DNA of 44,202 nucleotides from Woeseiaceae bacterium. GTDB lineage: Bacteria > Pseudomonadota > Gammaproteobacteria > Steroidobacterales > Woeseiaceae. The position numbers and the translations under genes were made by a program. Shown in pieces: positions 1 to 7,925 of this stretch (the first letter of the stretch is position 1; every line of letters starts with the position of its first letter). The DNA lies in NCBI GenBank assembly GCA_013001045.1, contig JABDNG010000030.1:1-44202 (forward strand), written 5' to 3'. The notes below the pieces were generated by a model that was not told where the DNA came from, did no database searches, and saw nothing but the letters and a program-made list of their open reading frames with translations.

Positions 1-1491
1 CGCCTCGCCGGACAATATGGATTCTTCGCCCAGAAACAGTAACACCACATCCGACTTGCGTGCTGCCTCGACTGCATCATCGAACGCTTCGGACACCTTG
101 CTCCGTGAGTTTTCCATCGCCCGGACATAGCGAACCTTGACAGCATCACCGATGAGTTCCGGAATTGCTTGCAGCGGTGTCACGCTGAGGTCGCGATCAC
201 CGTCGAAGATCCAGGTCCCCAATTGTTCGTACGGCGCATGGGCCAACGGTCCAATGACGGCAACGGAATTCAGCTTGTCACTGGACAATGGCAACACAGC
301 ATGGTCGTTCTTGAGCAGCACGATGCTCTGCAGTGCCGCTCTTCTTGCCGTCTCAAGCGCGTGCTGGTTCGCAATCGGTGGCAAAGCCGTGGGGTCTGTA
401 TACGGTTTTTCGAACAGCCCGAGGCTGAACTTGGCACGCAAGATATTGGCCACCATCGCGTCAACCATCGCAATGTCGATGCGCCCCTCCTCGATCAGCG
501 TCTCCAACTGCTGAATGTAGGACTGACCCGCCATCTCCATATCGATGCCTGCCGTCACTGCCTGGTACACCGACTCCTTGTCGCTCTCAGTCAGGCCATG
601 AATCGCTAACTGCCGGACAGAGTCCCAGTCGCTTACGACCAGTCCTCTGAAATCCCACTCATCACGTAGGACCTGTCGCATGAGGAATTCATTAGCGGTC
701 GCCGGAACCCCATCGAGGTCACTGAACGAGGCCATGAGTGCCACCACGCCCGCGTCCACCGCTGCCCTGAACGGTCGAAGATAAACATTGCGCAGTTCAT
801 TCTCGGGAATATTTGTGGTCGCATAATCGCGACCACTTTCCGACGCACCGTAACCAGCAAAATGCTTGGCGGTCGCGGCAATCGTATCTGTCGCCGCAAG
901 ATTTTCGCCTTGAAAGCCGTCGACCATGGCCACCGCGAGCTCACTCGCCAGGAACGGGTCTTCACCAAGGCTCTCGGCGATTCGCCCCCAGCGCGGGTCG
1001 CGCGCGATGTCGATCATTGGCGCAAATGTCCAATTAACACCGGTTGTGGCAGCTTCGCTCGCGGCAACACGCGCGCCCTCTCGAACGATATCCGCGTTCC
1101 ACGTAGCGGCCTGTCCCAGGGGAATTGGCATCACGGTCTTGAAGCCATGGATCACATCACGACCGACCAATAGCGGAATGCCGAGCCGACCCTCTCGCAC
1201 GGCGATACGCTGCAATTCATTGACGGTATCGACGTCGACCTGATTGAGGACCGACCCCACGCGCCCAGCCTTGATGGCCTGTCGCACAGAATCCGATAGG
1301 TCATCGTCGGACGCATTGACCTGGTTCATCTGGCCGATCTTCTCCGCCAGCGTCATCTCAGAGAGCAATGCGTTCACGCGTTGCTCGATCTTGCTTGAAT
1401 TATTCAATGGGTTGGCGATGGAGGCGCTCACACTCGTCATCAATAGCAGGCCGCAGAGCGCGGCAACGTTGCCGCGTTTATATGTAGGCAC
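1..1491 (-). CDS. Glycoside hydrolase family 3 beta-glucosidase-like enzyme, secreted (3' end cut by window edge)
   Basis: The visible 497 codons are the N-terminal signal peptide and TIM-barrel catalytic domain of a GH3 exo-glycosidase of the BglX type; the C-terminal part lies outside the window. Seen motifs are GRDVIHG, the AKHFAGYG segment and GLVVSDWDS, whose Asp at about residue 288 is the expected nucleophile. The family releases glucose or related residues from beta-linked oligosaccharides. I start at GTG 1491 because it adds a classic signal peptide (basic start, hydrophobic LCGLLL core, SVSA cleavage-like end) and has AAGGA about 12 bases upstream; ATG 1440 would remove the signal. 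It is divergent from a sugar symporter, with a shared regulatory region, so the pair probably acts in periplasmic oligosaccharide hydrolysis followed by uptake. Exact substrate cannot be read from sequence. Confidence 0.93.
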   Translation of the reverse strand, partial: MPTYKRGNVAALCGLLLMTSVSASIANPLNNSSKIEQRVNALLSEMTLAEKIGQMNQVNASDDDLSDSVRQAIKAGRVGSVLNQVDVDTVNELQRIAVREGRLGIPLLVGRDVIHGFKTVMPIPLGQAATWNADIVREGARVAASEAATTGVNWTFAPMIDIARDPRWGRIAESLGEDPFLASELAVAMVDGFQGENLAATDTIAATAKHFAGYGASESGRDYATTNIPENELRNVYLRPFRAAVDAGVVALMASFSDLDGVPATANEFLMRQVLRDEWDFRGLVVSDWDSVRQLAIHGLTESDKESVYQAVTAGIDMEMAGQSYIQQLETLIEEGRIDIAMVDAMVANILRAKFSLGLFEKPYTDPTALPPIANQHALETARRAALQSIVLLKNDHAVLPLSSDKLNSVAVIGPLAHAPYEQLGTWIFDGDRDLSVTPLQAIPELIGDAVKVRYVRAMENSRSKVSEAFDDAVEAARKSDVVLLFLGEESILSGEA

Positions 1492-1559
1492 GAGCCGTCT
1501 GTATCCTTCGGTTGACCTTGCGATTATGAATATTGTCTTGTTGGATTCGCACCGAAGCG

Positions 1560-1588
1560 TTTGTAGCAATATTTGACAGCGCTGTCAA
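1560..1588 (-). promoter_or_regulatory. Promoter of the GH3 gene
   Basis: On the minus strand a perfect TTGACA -35 (1588-1583) is followed after exactly 17 bases by TACAAA (1565-1560), four of six matches to the -10 consensus. Transcription would start near 1553, about 60 bases before the GTG start. The -35 lies inside the palindrome described separately, so a bound repressor would block RNA polymerase. Confidence 0.55.
1573..1588. promoter_or_regulatory. LacI-family-type operator palindrome
   Basis: TTGACAGCGCTGTCAA is a perfect 16-bp palindrome with the central CG typical of LacI/GalR-family operators; TGACA-CG-TGTCA-like sites are known for sugar-catabolic LacI regulators in Xanthomonas and Caulobacter relatives. 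It sits between the divergent GH3 and symporter genes and overlaps the GH3 -35 box. The cognate regulator is not in the window. Function as an operator is inference. Confidence 0.6.
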
Positions 1589-1646
1589 TTTGAAGGACGA
1601 TAAGGTTCGGGGCCCCGCGCCAAGATTGAACGGCTGAATAATAATA

Positions 1647-3095
1647 ATGAGCAGCGCCACACACTACGAAACCGCGCCAGAAGACCGGATTCCGTTCCAC
1701 CACAAAATCATATACGGATTCGGTGCCTTCACGAACAACCTGCTTGCATCCGCAATCGGCGGCATGGTCATCGTGTTGAACCTTGGATTTGGTATGAGCC
1801 CGGCACTCGTCGGATTACTGGGGTCACTGCCGCGCCTGACAGACGCGTTGACCGATCCTTTGATGGGTTACATTTCAGACCACACCCGCTCGCGCTGGGG
1901 CAGGCGCCGCCCGTACATCTTCGTCGGTGCAATAGCCGCGGGCCTGGTCTTTATACTGCTATGGCAGCTACCGTCGGACGCGAGCGAAACCTACTACTTC
2001 TGGTATTTCCTTGCCGGCTCGCTGATCTTCTTCCTGGCATACACGGTATTTGTCACACCCTGGATCGCGCTGGGTTACGAATTGACACCCGATTACCACG
2101 AACGCACCAGATTGATGGGCGTGCAAAATTTTATCGGTCAAACGCCCTACCTGATCGCGCCCTGGTTTCTCTGGATCATGCAGAATGAATTGCTGTTCGA
2201 TGACATGCGAGAAGGCGCAGCCGGGCTCGCGCTTGCGATCGGCATTGTCGTTGTCGCGGTCGGCATACTGCCTGCCATATTTCTTCGCGAACGGTTCACG
2301 GCCGGCGATTTCACAGAGGAATCGCAAAAGCGCACGCTGTTGGAAAGCGCGGCTGATTTTCTGAAGGGCTTTGCAATGAGCCTGAAATTCAAACCGTTCC
2401 AGAAGCTTTGCATTGCAACGTTTCTCGTATTTAACGGTTTCATCATGATTGCAGCATTCCAGTTTTATGTGATCATCTACTTTTTGTTCGGCGGCGATGT
2501 CAGTCTTGGGTCGGAGTTCGCCGGCTACGAGGGAACGGTACGTATCGCATCGGGCTTCCTGATCATTCCGTTCGTCATTTGGATGGGCACCAAGATCGGC
2601 AAACGACGTACGTTCTTCGTTGCGACCGGAATATCCATGCTTGGCTACGCGATCAAATGGGTATGTTACAACCCCGATATACCGTGGCTCATACTCATTC
2701 CCGCACCCCTTATTTCGTTTGGCTTCGCCAGTCTTTTCACGCTGATGCCCTCGATGGTTGCCGACGTCGTCGACGAGGATGAATTAGTGTCGCACGAGCG
2801 AAGGGAAGGCATGTACGGCTCCATCTTCTGGTGGGTCGTCAAACTCGGGCAGGCTGTTGCGCTGGCGGTCGGCGGCTTTCTTCTGACCGCGACCGGCTTC
2901 GACGTCGCGCTGGAAGGCGATCAAACCGAGCGGACCATCTTGCTGATTCGCATTTTCGACATTTGCATTCCGATCGCCGCATCAGCTATAGCAATCTGGA
3001 TCATTGCGAGCTATTCGATAACCGAAGAGCGCGCGCATGAGGTGCGACTCGAGCTTGAAAAGCGGCGCGGCACTATGGGCACAGCTGCAGCGTAG
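1647..3095 (+). CDS. GPH-family sugar:cation symporter (MFS)
   Basis: This 482-residue inner-membrane protein looks like the glycoside-pentoside-hexuronide:cation symporter family (MelB-like). The N-terminal segment contains KIIYGFGAF, then the family hallmark DALTDPLMGYISDHTRSRWGRRRP-type loop after TM2, seen here at about residues 66-90. Roughly twelve hydrophobic segments follow, and the C-terminal half has the VADVVDEDEL segment typical of GPH carriers. The family moves mono- or oligosaccharides with H+ or Na+. The ATG at 1647 has no strong Shine-Dalgarno sequence. It is divergent from the secreted GH3 enzyme and shares its operator region, so it likely imports the hydrolysis product. Substrate is not determinable from sequence. 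A hairpin terminator follows the gene. Confidence 0.92.
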   Translation: MSSATHYETAPEDRIPFHHKIIYGFGAFTNNLLASAIGGMVIVLNLGFGMSPALVGLLGSLPRLTDALTDPLMGYISDHTRSRWGRRRPYIFVGAIAAGLVFILLWQLPSDASETYYFWYFLAGSLIFFLAYTVFVTPWIALGYELTPDYHERTRLMGVQNFIGQTPYLIAPWFLWIMQNELLFDDMREGAAGLALAIGIVVVAVGILPAIFLRERFTAGDFTEESQKRTLLESAADFLKGFAMSLKFKPFQKLCIATFLVFNGFIMIAAFQFYVIIYFLFGGDVSLGSEFAGYEGTVRIASGFLIIPFVIWMGTKIGKRRTFFVATGISMLGYAIKWVCYNPDIPWLILIPAPLISFGFASLFTLMPSMVADVVDEDELVSHERREGMYGSIFWWVVKLGQAVALAVGGFLLTATGFDVALEGDQTERTILLIRIFDICIPIAASAIAIWIIASYSITEERAHEVRLELEKRRGTMGTAAA

Positions 3096-3140
3096 TTAGC
3101 CGACGGATTAAGTGGCGAACCGATAACAACAGAATTAATA

Positions 3141-3189
3141 GGGGTCGAACCGAGATTATCTGCTATAAACTTCGGTTCGACCCCCTTTT
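3141..3189. terminator. Long hairpin, terminator between symporter and kdsB
   Basis: GGGGTCGAACCGA (3141-3153) pairs perfectly with TCGGTTCGACCCC (3172-3184), a 13-bp stem with an 18-base loop, followed by C and TTTT (3186-3189). In plus orientation it is a good rho-independent terminator for the symporter. In minus orientation it lies directly behind kdsB, but the T-tract there is weak. The stem is longer and more regular than a usual terminator (see findings). Confidence 0.75.
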
Positions 3190-3194
3190 ACTTG

Positions 3195-3938
3195 TCAGAT
3201 TGAGAGTTCCTGTTGAACTCGTTGCAGGTCATCCTCAGTATCGACACCGGTGCCCGGCCTTTCCGCAGGCACGCCAACCCTGATCGTCATCCCGAGCGAC
3301 AAAGCACGAAGTTGTTCGAGCTGCTCACAGACCTCGAGATCGGAGGGCTCCGCTGCGACGAAGCGACGCAGCACGCCGCAACGATAAGCATAGATACCGT
3401 GGTGGTGAAGCGCCGTCGAGATCGCAAGTTGCCGACGCTTGGATTCTCTGGGATGGGGGATGGCCGCACGGCTGAAATAAATGGCGTGCTCTTGCACATC
3501 GCGAATGACCTTCACAACATTCGGGTCATCAAAGTCCTCATCCGACAACAGCGGCGAAGCAAGGGTCGCGATATCGGCAGACGTGTCATCCAGGAGCGCC
3601 GCGCATTGATTGATTAAGGTCGCCGGCATGGCCGGTTCGTCACCCTGCAGATTGACGACGATCCGATCGTCGGTCCAGGCGAGCACGTCGGCCACTTCTG
3701 CGATTCGCTCGGTGCCGGACCGATGCTGATCGCTGGTCATGCACACAGTAGCACCGAACGATTCCGCCGCCTCCGCAATGCGGTCATCATCCGTCGCAAC
3801 AACGACCTCCATCGCCCTGCTTTCGGAACCGCGTTCAAACACGTGCTGCAACATTGGCTTGCCGCCGATCTCGCGCAACGCTTTACCGGGTAACCGGGTT
3901 GATGCGTAACGAGCGGGAATGACAACGACGAATCTCAT
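3195..3938 (-). CDS. kdsB: 3-deoxy-manno-octulosonate cytidylyltransferase KdsB
   Basis: KdsB activates Kdo with CTP to form CMP-Kdo in the cytosol, the donor for the lipid A inner core. The 247-residue length is normal. The N-terminus has VVIPARYASTRLPGK, the nucleotide-binding signature of the family, followed by GGKPMLQHV, and further on VNLQGDEP, which holds the metal-binding Asp. The start ATG overlaps the lpxK stop by one base (TAATG), so translation is probably coupled. It is the last gene of comEC-exbB-exbD-msbA-lpxK-kdsB, which groups lipid A finishing steps with export. Confidence 0.97.
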   Translation of the reverse strand: MRFVVVIPARYASTRLPGKALREIGGKPMLQHVFERGSESRAMEVVVATDDDRIAEAAESFGATVCMTSDQHRSGTERIAEVADVLAWTDDRIVVNLQGDEPAMPATLINQCAALLDDTSADIATLASPLLSDEDFDDPNVVKVIRDVQEHAIYFSRAAIPHPRESKRRQLAISTALHHHGIYAYRCGVLRRFVAAEPSDLEVCEQLEQLRALSLGMTIRVGVPAERPGTGVDTEDDLQRVQQELSI

Positions 3939-4975
3939 TACGAACCACCCTGCCCGTCGCGCAGACGTGACTCTATCTGTTCGATGAGAGGGAGTGCGAG
4001 AACAGGGTCCATTTGTAGCGTTACCGGAACGTACCAGAATTTGTCTTGAACATGTCGCCCCAGTTTAATGGCATCTTTCTCCGTCATGAACACCGCAACG
4101 TCGTCGCTGAATTCCAGGTCCTTCAAGTTCAGCGCTGCATGGTCGACGAAGGCATGTTCAATGACCTCTATTCCCTGTGTCCGTAGAAGTTCGAAAAATC
4201 GCGCCGGGTTACCAATACCCGCGACCGCATGCACCGTTGACCCGGCAAATCGCTCGATGGGGCGGGTGAGTGAACCGTTCAGCCGGCACGCTTCGGTCGC
4301 GACCAGCGCAAACTCGCCGGCGTTTTGCTCAGCGACGGTCAGTTCGTCAGCGCTGCGAAACGGGCCATTGACCAGCAACTGTTCCACGTCCTTGAGGCGA
4401 TCCGGTTGCTCGCGAAGTGGGCCTGCGGGGAGCAGGCGCCGGTTGCCAAGACCGCGGGTGCCGTCGATCACGCAAATCTCGTAATCACGGCCGAGGCGGT
4501 AGTGTTGCAGACCGTCATCCGCGATGATGATGTCCACGCCGTCATCGACGAGCATGGCCGCCGCCCGCACGCGGTTCGAGTCAACAACCACGGGACAACC
4601 GGTGCGTCGGGCAAGCAGTACCGGCTCGTCGCCTACGACTGTGGGGTCGCTATCGGTATCGACGCGCATCGGTGAGTCGGACTTGCTGCCACCGTAGCCG
4701 CGACTGACGATGCCCGGCGAAAACCCCCGGCCGCGGAGCTCTTGTGCGAGCCAGATGACGGTCGGTGTCTTGCCGGTGCCGCCCGCCGTAATGTTGCCCA
4801 CGACGATGACCGGGACCGGTACGCGATAGACCTTTAGAACGCCGGTGTCATAAAGAAAACGCCGGATCGATGTTACAAGCCAGTAGATGCCGCTCAGTGG
4901 CAACATCACCCAGCCGAGCCGCGTGTCTTCGTACCAGACACGATGAATCCATCGATAGGTTGCGCCGGCGCTCAC
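3938..4975 (-). CDS. lpxK: Tetraacyldisaccharide 4'-kinase LpxK
   Basis: LpxK phosphorylates the 4' position of the tetraacyldisaccharide 1-phosphate to give lipid IVA on the inner face of the inner membrane. The 345-residue protein has an N-terminal membrane-associated helix (about residues 22-36), the P-loop GNITAGGTGKTP at about residues 61-72, SRGYGG just after it, and a DDGLQHYRLGRD segment typical of LpxK. Its start overlaps the msbA stop by four bases (ATGA) and its stop overlaps kdsB by one, indicating tight translational coupling with the exporter that uses its downstream product. Confidence 0.97.
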   Translation of the reverse strand: MSAGATYRWIHRVWYEDTRLGWVMLPLSGIYWLVTSIRRFLYDTGVLKVYRVPVPVIVVGNITAGGTGKTPTVIWLAQELRGRGFSPGIVSRGYGGSKSDSPMRVDTDSDPTVVGDEPVLLARRTGCPVVVDSNRVRAAAMLVDDGVDIIIADDGLQHYRLGRDYEICVIDGTRGLGNRRLLPAGPLREQPDRLKDVEQLLVNGPFRSADELTVAEQNAGEFALVATEACRLNGSLTRPIERFAGSTVHAVAGIGNPARFFELLRTQGIEVIEHAFVDHAALNLKDLEFSDDVAVFMTEKDAIKLGRHVQDKFWYVPVTLQMDPVLALPLIEQIESRLRDGQGGS

Positions 4976-6741
4976 TCGTCATCTGCCTCCGCACTGAACT
5001 GCATGCGATAAAGCGACGCGTATTGCCCGTCCTGTGCAATGAGTTCGCCATGCGTTCCCGACTCGACCACACGACCCGCATCCAGGACGATAATGCGATC
5101 CGCTTTCTCGACCGTCGACAAGCGGTGTGCAATGACGAGGGTGGTTCGATCTTTCATCAGCACATTGAGCGCATCCTGAATGCGTCGTTCGGACTGGGTA
5201 TCCAGCGACGAAGTCGCCTCATCCAAAATCAAAATCGGAGCATCCTTGAGTAACGCGCGCCCAATCGCAATTCTCTGTCGTTGACCACCTGACAACAACA
5301 CACCACGATCACCAACTATCGATTCGAGTTTGTCCGGCAATTCGTTAGCAAATTCGAGTACGTGTGCCGCTTCGGCAGCGCGCAACAACTCTTCGCGAGA
5401 ATGCGCCCGGAGCTGCCCATATGCGAGGTTGTTTGCAATCGTGTCGTTAAACAAGACGACGTCCTGCGTGACAAGGCTGATATTGTTACGCAGGCTCGAC
5501 AACGTCAGGTCCTTGATGGAAATCCCGTCAATGCTGATGTCACCCGAGTCAAGCTCGTAAAAACGCGGCAGCAAACTGGCCAGTGTCGACTTGCCACTGC
5601 CGGAATGACCAACAACCGCAAGTGTTTCTCCCGCCCGCAAGTCGATATCGACATTCGCGAGAACCGCGTCGTTGTCATCGCCGTACGAAAAACACGCTTT
5701 GTCAAAGCGCACATCACCTTTGACGCGATCAACCTCGATCGTGCCCGACTCGACTTCATCCTGCTCGTCCATGATCATGAACAAGCTGTCCGCGCCCGCG
5801 ACGCCCCGCTGCAAGGTCGCGTTGACATTCGTGATGCGGCGGACCGGCTGCAACATCAACATCATTGCGGCGAAGAATGAGATGAACTGCCCGGCGCTAA
5901 TAACGTCATCGACCGCCTGTCGCCCGGCGACATAGATCACCAGCGCGATGCCGAATCCGAATACCACCTGTGTGACGGCTACCCCAAATGACCGCACGCG
6001 AATCAGTTTCAGGTGTTGCTTGCGGTTATCGCCATCCGCCTGCTCCAGGCGTGCTCGCTCATAGTCAAAGCCGCCAAACGCCTTAACTACCCAGTTGCCG
6101 CGAATGACCTCATCGGTAACCTGCGTGACCTCGCCGACCGAGTCCTGGATGCGATTGCTGTAACGCCGAAACGCAATACCGAGTAATCGTACGATCAGCG
6201 CAACGACTGGAAAAAGAATCGCGACAAATATCGTCAAAGTCGGACTTTGATAGAGCATGACGCAGAATGCCGCAATGACAGTGAGCACATCCCGGATCGC
6301 AATCGTCACGACACTGGTCACCGACTCCGCCACCATTTCGACGTTGTAGGTCATGCGCGACAACAGCGGTCCCGTTGCCTGCGAGTCGAAAAATTTCGCG
6401 GGCAACGTAAGAAACTTGCTAAAAACCTCACGTCGCAGGTCGCTGATGACGTGTCGTCCGATCCAGCCAAGCGAAGACTCAGTGGCGAATCCTGACAGGC
6501 CACGCAGGATGAAAATGCCCATGAACGCCAGCGGAATCCAGTTCGCGGATTCCAGGTTCTGTTTGACCAGTGTCTGGTCGGTCAGGGGCTGCAGCAAATA
6601 CGCGAGACCGGCTTCGACCATTGCCGTGACCGTCATGCCGAGAACCGCGATAAAGCCGATAAGCTTATGTGGAGTCACGTAGCGCCACAGGCGTGCATAT
6701 ATGACGCGAACAGCGGGATCAATGCGTTTGTTGACGACCAC
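4972..6741 (-). CDS. msbA: Lipid A export ABC transporter MsbA
   Basis: A 589-residue half-transporter with an N-terminal six-helix exporter domain (about residues 25-320) and a C-terminal ATPase. Seen motifs are Walker A GHSGSGKST near residue 377, the signature LSGGQRQR near 481, Walker B ILILDEATSSLD near 503 and the switch His in IAHRLST. MsbA flips lipid A-core across the inner membrane as a homodimer. Context with lpxK and kdsB supports MsbA over a generic multidrug exporter. The upstream exbB-exbD genes are on the same strand with a 13-base gap to exbD. Confidence 0.96.
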   Translation of the reverse strand: MVVNKRIDPAVRVIYARLWRYVTPHKLIGFIAVLGMTVTAMVEAGLAYLLQPLTDQTLVKQNLESANWIPLAFMGIFILRGLSGFATESSLGWIGRHVISDLRREVFSKFLTLPAKFFDSQATGPLLSRMTYNVEMVAESVTSVVTIAIRDVLTVIAAFCVMLYQSPTLTIFVAILFPVVALIVRLLGIAFRRYSNRIQDSVGEVTQVTDEVIRGNWVVKAFGGFDYERARLEQADGDNRKQHLKLIRVRSFGVAVTQVVFGFGIALVIYVAGRQAVDDVISAGQFISFFAAMMLMLQPVRRITNVNATLQRGVAGADSLFMIMDEQDEVESGTIEVDRVKGDVRFDKACFSYGDDNDAVLANVDIDLRAGETLAVVGHSGSGKSTLASLLPRFYELDSGDISIDGISIKDLTLSSLRNNISLVTQDVVLFNDTIANNLAYGQLRAHSREELLRAAEAAHVLEFANELPDKLESIVGDRGVLLSGGQRQRIAIGRALLKDAPILILDEATSSLDTQSERRIQDALNVLMKDRTTLVIAHRLSTVEKADRIIVLDAGRVVESGTHGELIAQDGQYASLYRMQFSAEADDE

Positions 6742-6754
6742 GGCGTTGACTCAG

Positions 6755-7177
6755 TTACTCGACCGGATCATTAACGGTGGCAATGGTAATTTGTGTAAAA
6801 CCCAGTCGCCCGGCGACGTCCATCGCCGTTACGACGTGCTGGTGTTTAGCATTTGCGTCGGCACTGATTGTCAGCGGCACCTTGTTATTACCAGCCGAAA
6901 CCTTTTGCAATGCATTGCGAATCGTCGCAGGGCGGTTGTTGATGAGCTCGCGATTGTTAATCAGATACGTACCCGTCTCGGTAATCATGATGTCGATTTG
7001 CACCGGTGGCTCCGCGACAATCGACGCGCTATCGGCTTGCGGCAGGCGAATCGCGATTTGCGACTTCTTCACAAAACTCGTCGATACCATGAAGAAAATC
7101 AGCAGCAGCAATACGACGTCGATCAGTGACGTCAGGTTGACCTCGGGCTGTGCACGTGGCCGTACGCTGAGCTTCAT
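6755..7177 (-). CDS. exbD: ExbD/TolR-family biopolymer transport protein
   Basis: The 140-residue protein has a short cytosolic N-terminus, one transmembrane helix (about residues 17-38) with the conserved membrane Asp in SLIDVVLLLLIFFM, and a periplasmic domain. It works with the ExbB/TolQ partner encoded just upstream as a proton-driven motor energising an outer-membrane function. The ATG has AAGGA about eight bases upstream. ExbB-ExbD pairs next to msbA-lpxK are common in gammaproteobacteria. No tonB or tolA is beside it, so the client is unknown. Confidence 0.93.
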   Translation of the reverse strand: MKLSVRPRAQPEVNLTSLIDVVLLLLIFFMVSTSFVKKSQIAIRLPQADSASIVAEPPVQIDIMITETGTYLINNRELINNRPATIRNALQKVSAGNNKVPLTISADANAKHQHVVTAMDVAGRLGFTQITIATVNDPVE

Positions 7178-7228
7178 GGCGTCATCCTTTCCCAGCGCGC
7201 CACAGCGGCACCTTGGAGAACCTCATTG

Positions 7229-7843
7229 CTACCCTTTCTCGCTGCGGCGATGTAAGGCTTCAACCAGTTTGATCGCCTCTTTCTCCATGTCGACGACCAG
7301 GGTATCCACGCGAGTCCGGTAGTAGCGGTAGCCGATCAAGGCGGGAATGGCCACGGTAAGACCAGCCGCGGTCGTGATCAACGCCTCCGCGATGCCACCG
7401 GCCAGTACAGTCGGATTGCCGACGCCGTGCGTGGTGATTGCCGTGAACACCTTGACCATGCCGATCACGGTACCCAACAGGCCGAGCAACGGCGTAATTG
7501 CCGCCACCGTACCCAGTGTTTCCAGGTAGCGTTCCAGCTCATGCACAACATGCCGCCCCGTGTCCTCGATGGCGTCTTTGAGTACGGCACGATCCCTGTC
7601 GCGATTGATCAACCCGGCCGCCAGTATCTGCCCCAACGCCGAACCCTGGTGCAAGGATTGGATCTGCTTTTGATCCAACTGATCTTTCTTGACCCATCCC
7701 CACACCTTGCTCGTCAAGTCCTCGGGAAGGACTCGCTTCTGTTGCAAGGTCCAGAATCGCTCGAGCATGATACCCATGGCCAGAATCGCACAGATGATGA
7801 TAGGCGCCATCAGGTAGCCGCCGGATTTGACTATCTCAACCAT
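7229..7843 (-). CDS. exbB: ExbB/TolQ/MotA-family proton channel protein
   Basis: I place the start at ATG 7843 (MVEIVKSGGYLMAP), giving 204 residues. The reading frame stays open upstream to 8002, but that extension has no membrane or family character and runs into comEC. Three hydrophobic segments are seen: one at the N-terminus and two in the C-terminal half, with the family motif TPLLGLLGTVIGM around residues 130-142 and a second TM beginning AEALITTAAGLTVAIPAL. It forms the multimeric channel of the ExbB-ExbD motor. The 51-base gap to exbD suggests co-transcription. Confidence 0.94.
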   Translation of the reverse strand: MVEIVKSGGYLMAPIIICAILAMGIMLERFWTLQQKRVLPEDLTSKVWGWVKKDQLDQKQIQSLHQGSALGQILAAGLINRDRDRAVLKDAIEDTGRHVVHELERYLETLGTVAAITPLLGLLGTVIGMVKVFTAITTHGVGNPTVLAGGIAEALITTAAGLTVAIPALIGYRYYRTRVDTLVVDMEKEAIKLVEALHRRSEKG

Positions 7844-7925
7844 AAAGACCCGACTTGAAGAGGAAAAAGGAAATATACAGCGACCGCGCGAAAAATTCTC
7901 GACATACGGTGAGCTTTTTTGGGCG

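Noticed and set aside
3141..3189. tRNA remnant because of the GGTTCGA string
   Set aside because: No acceptor, D or anticodon arms can be formed around it; the structure is a single long hairpin.
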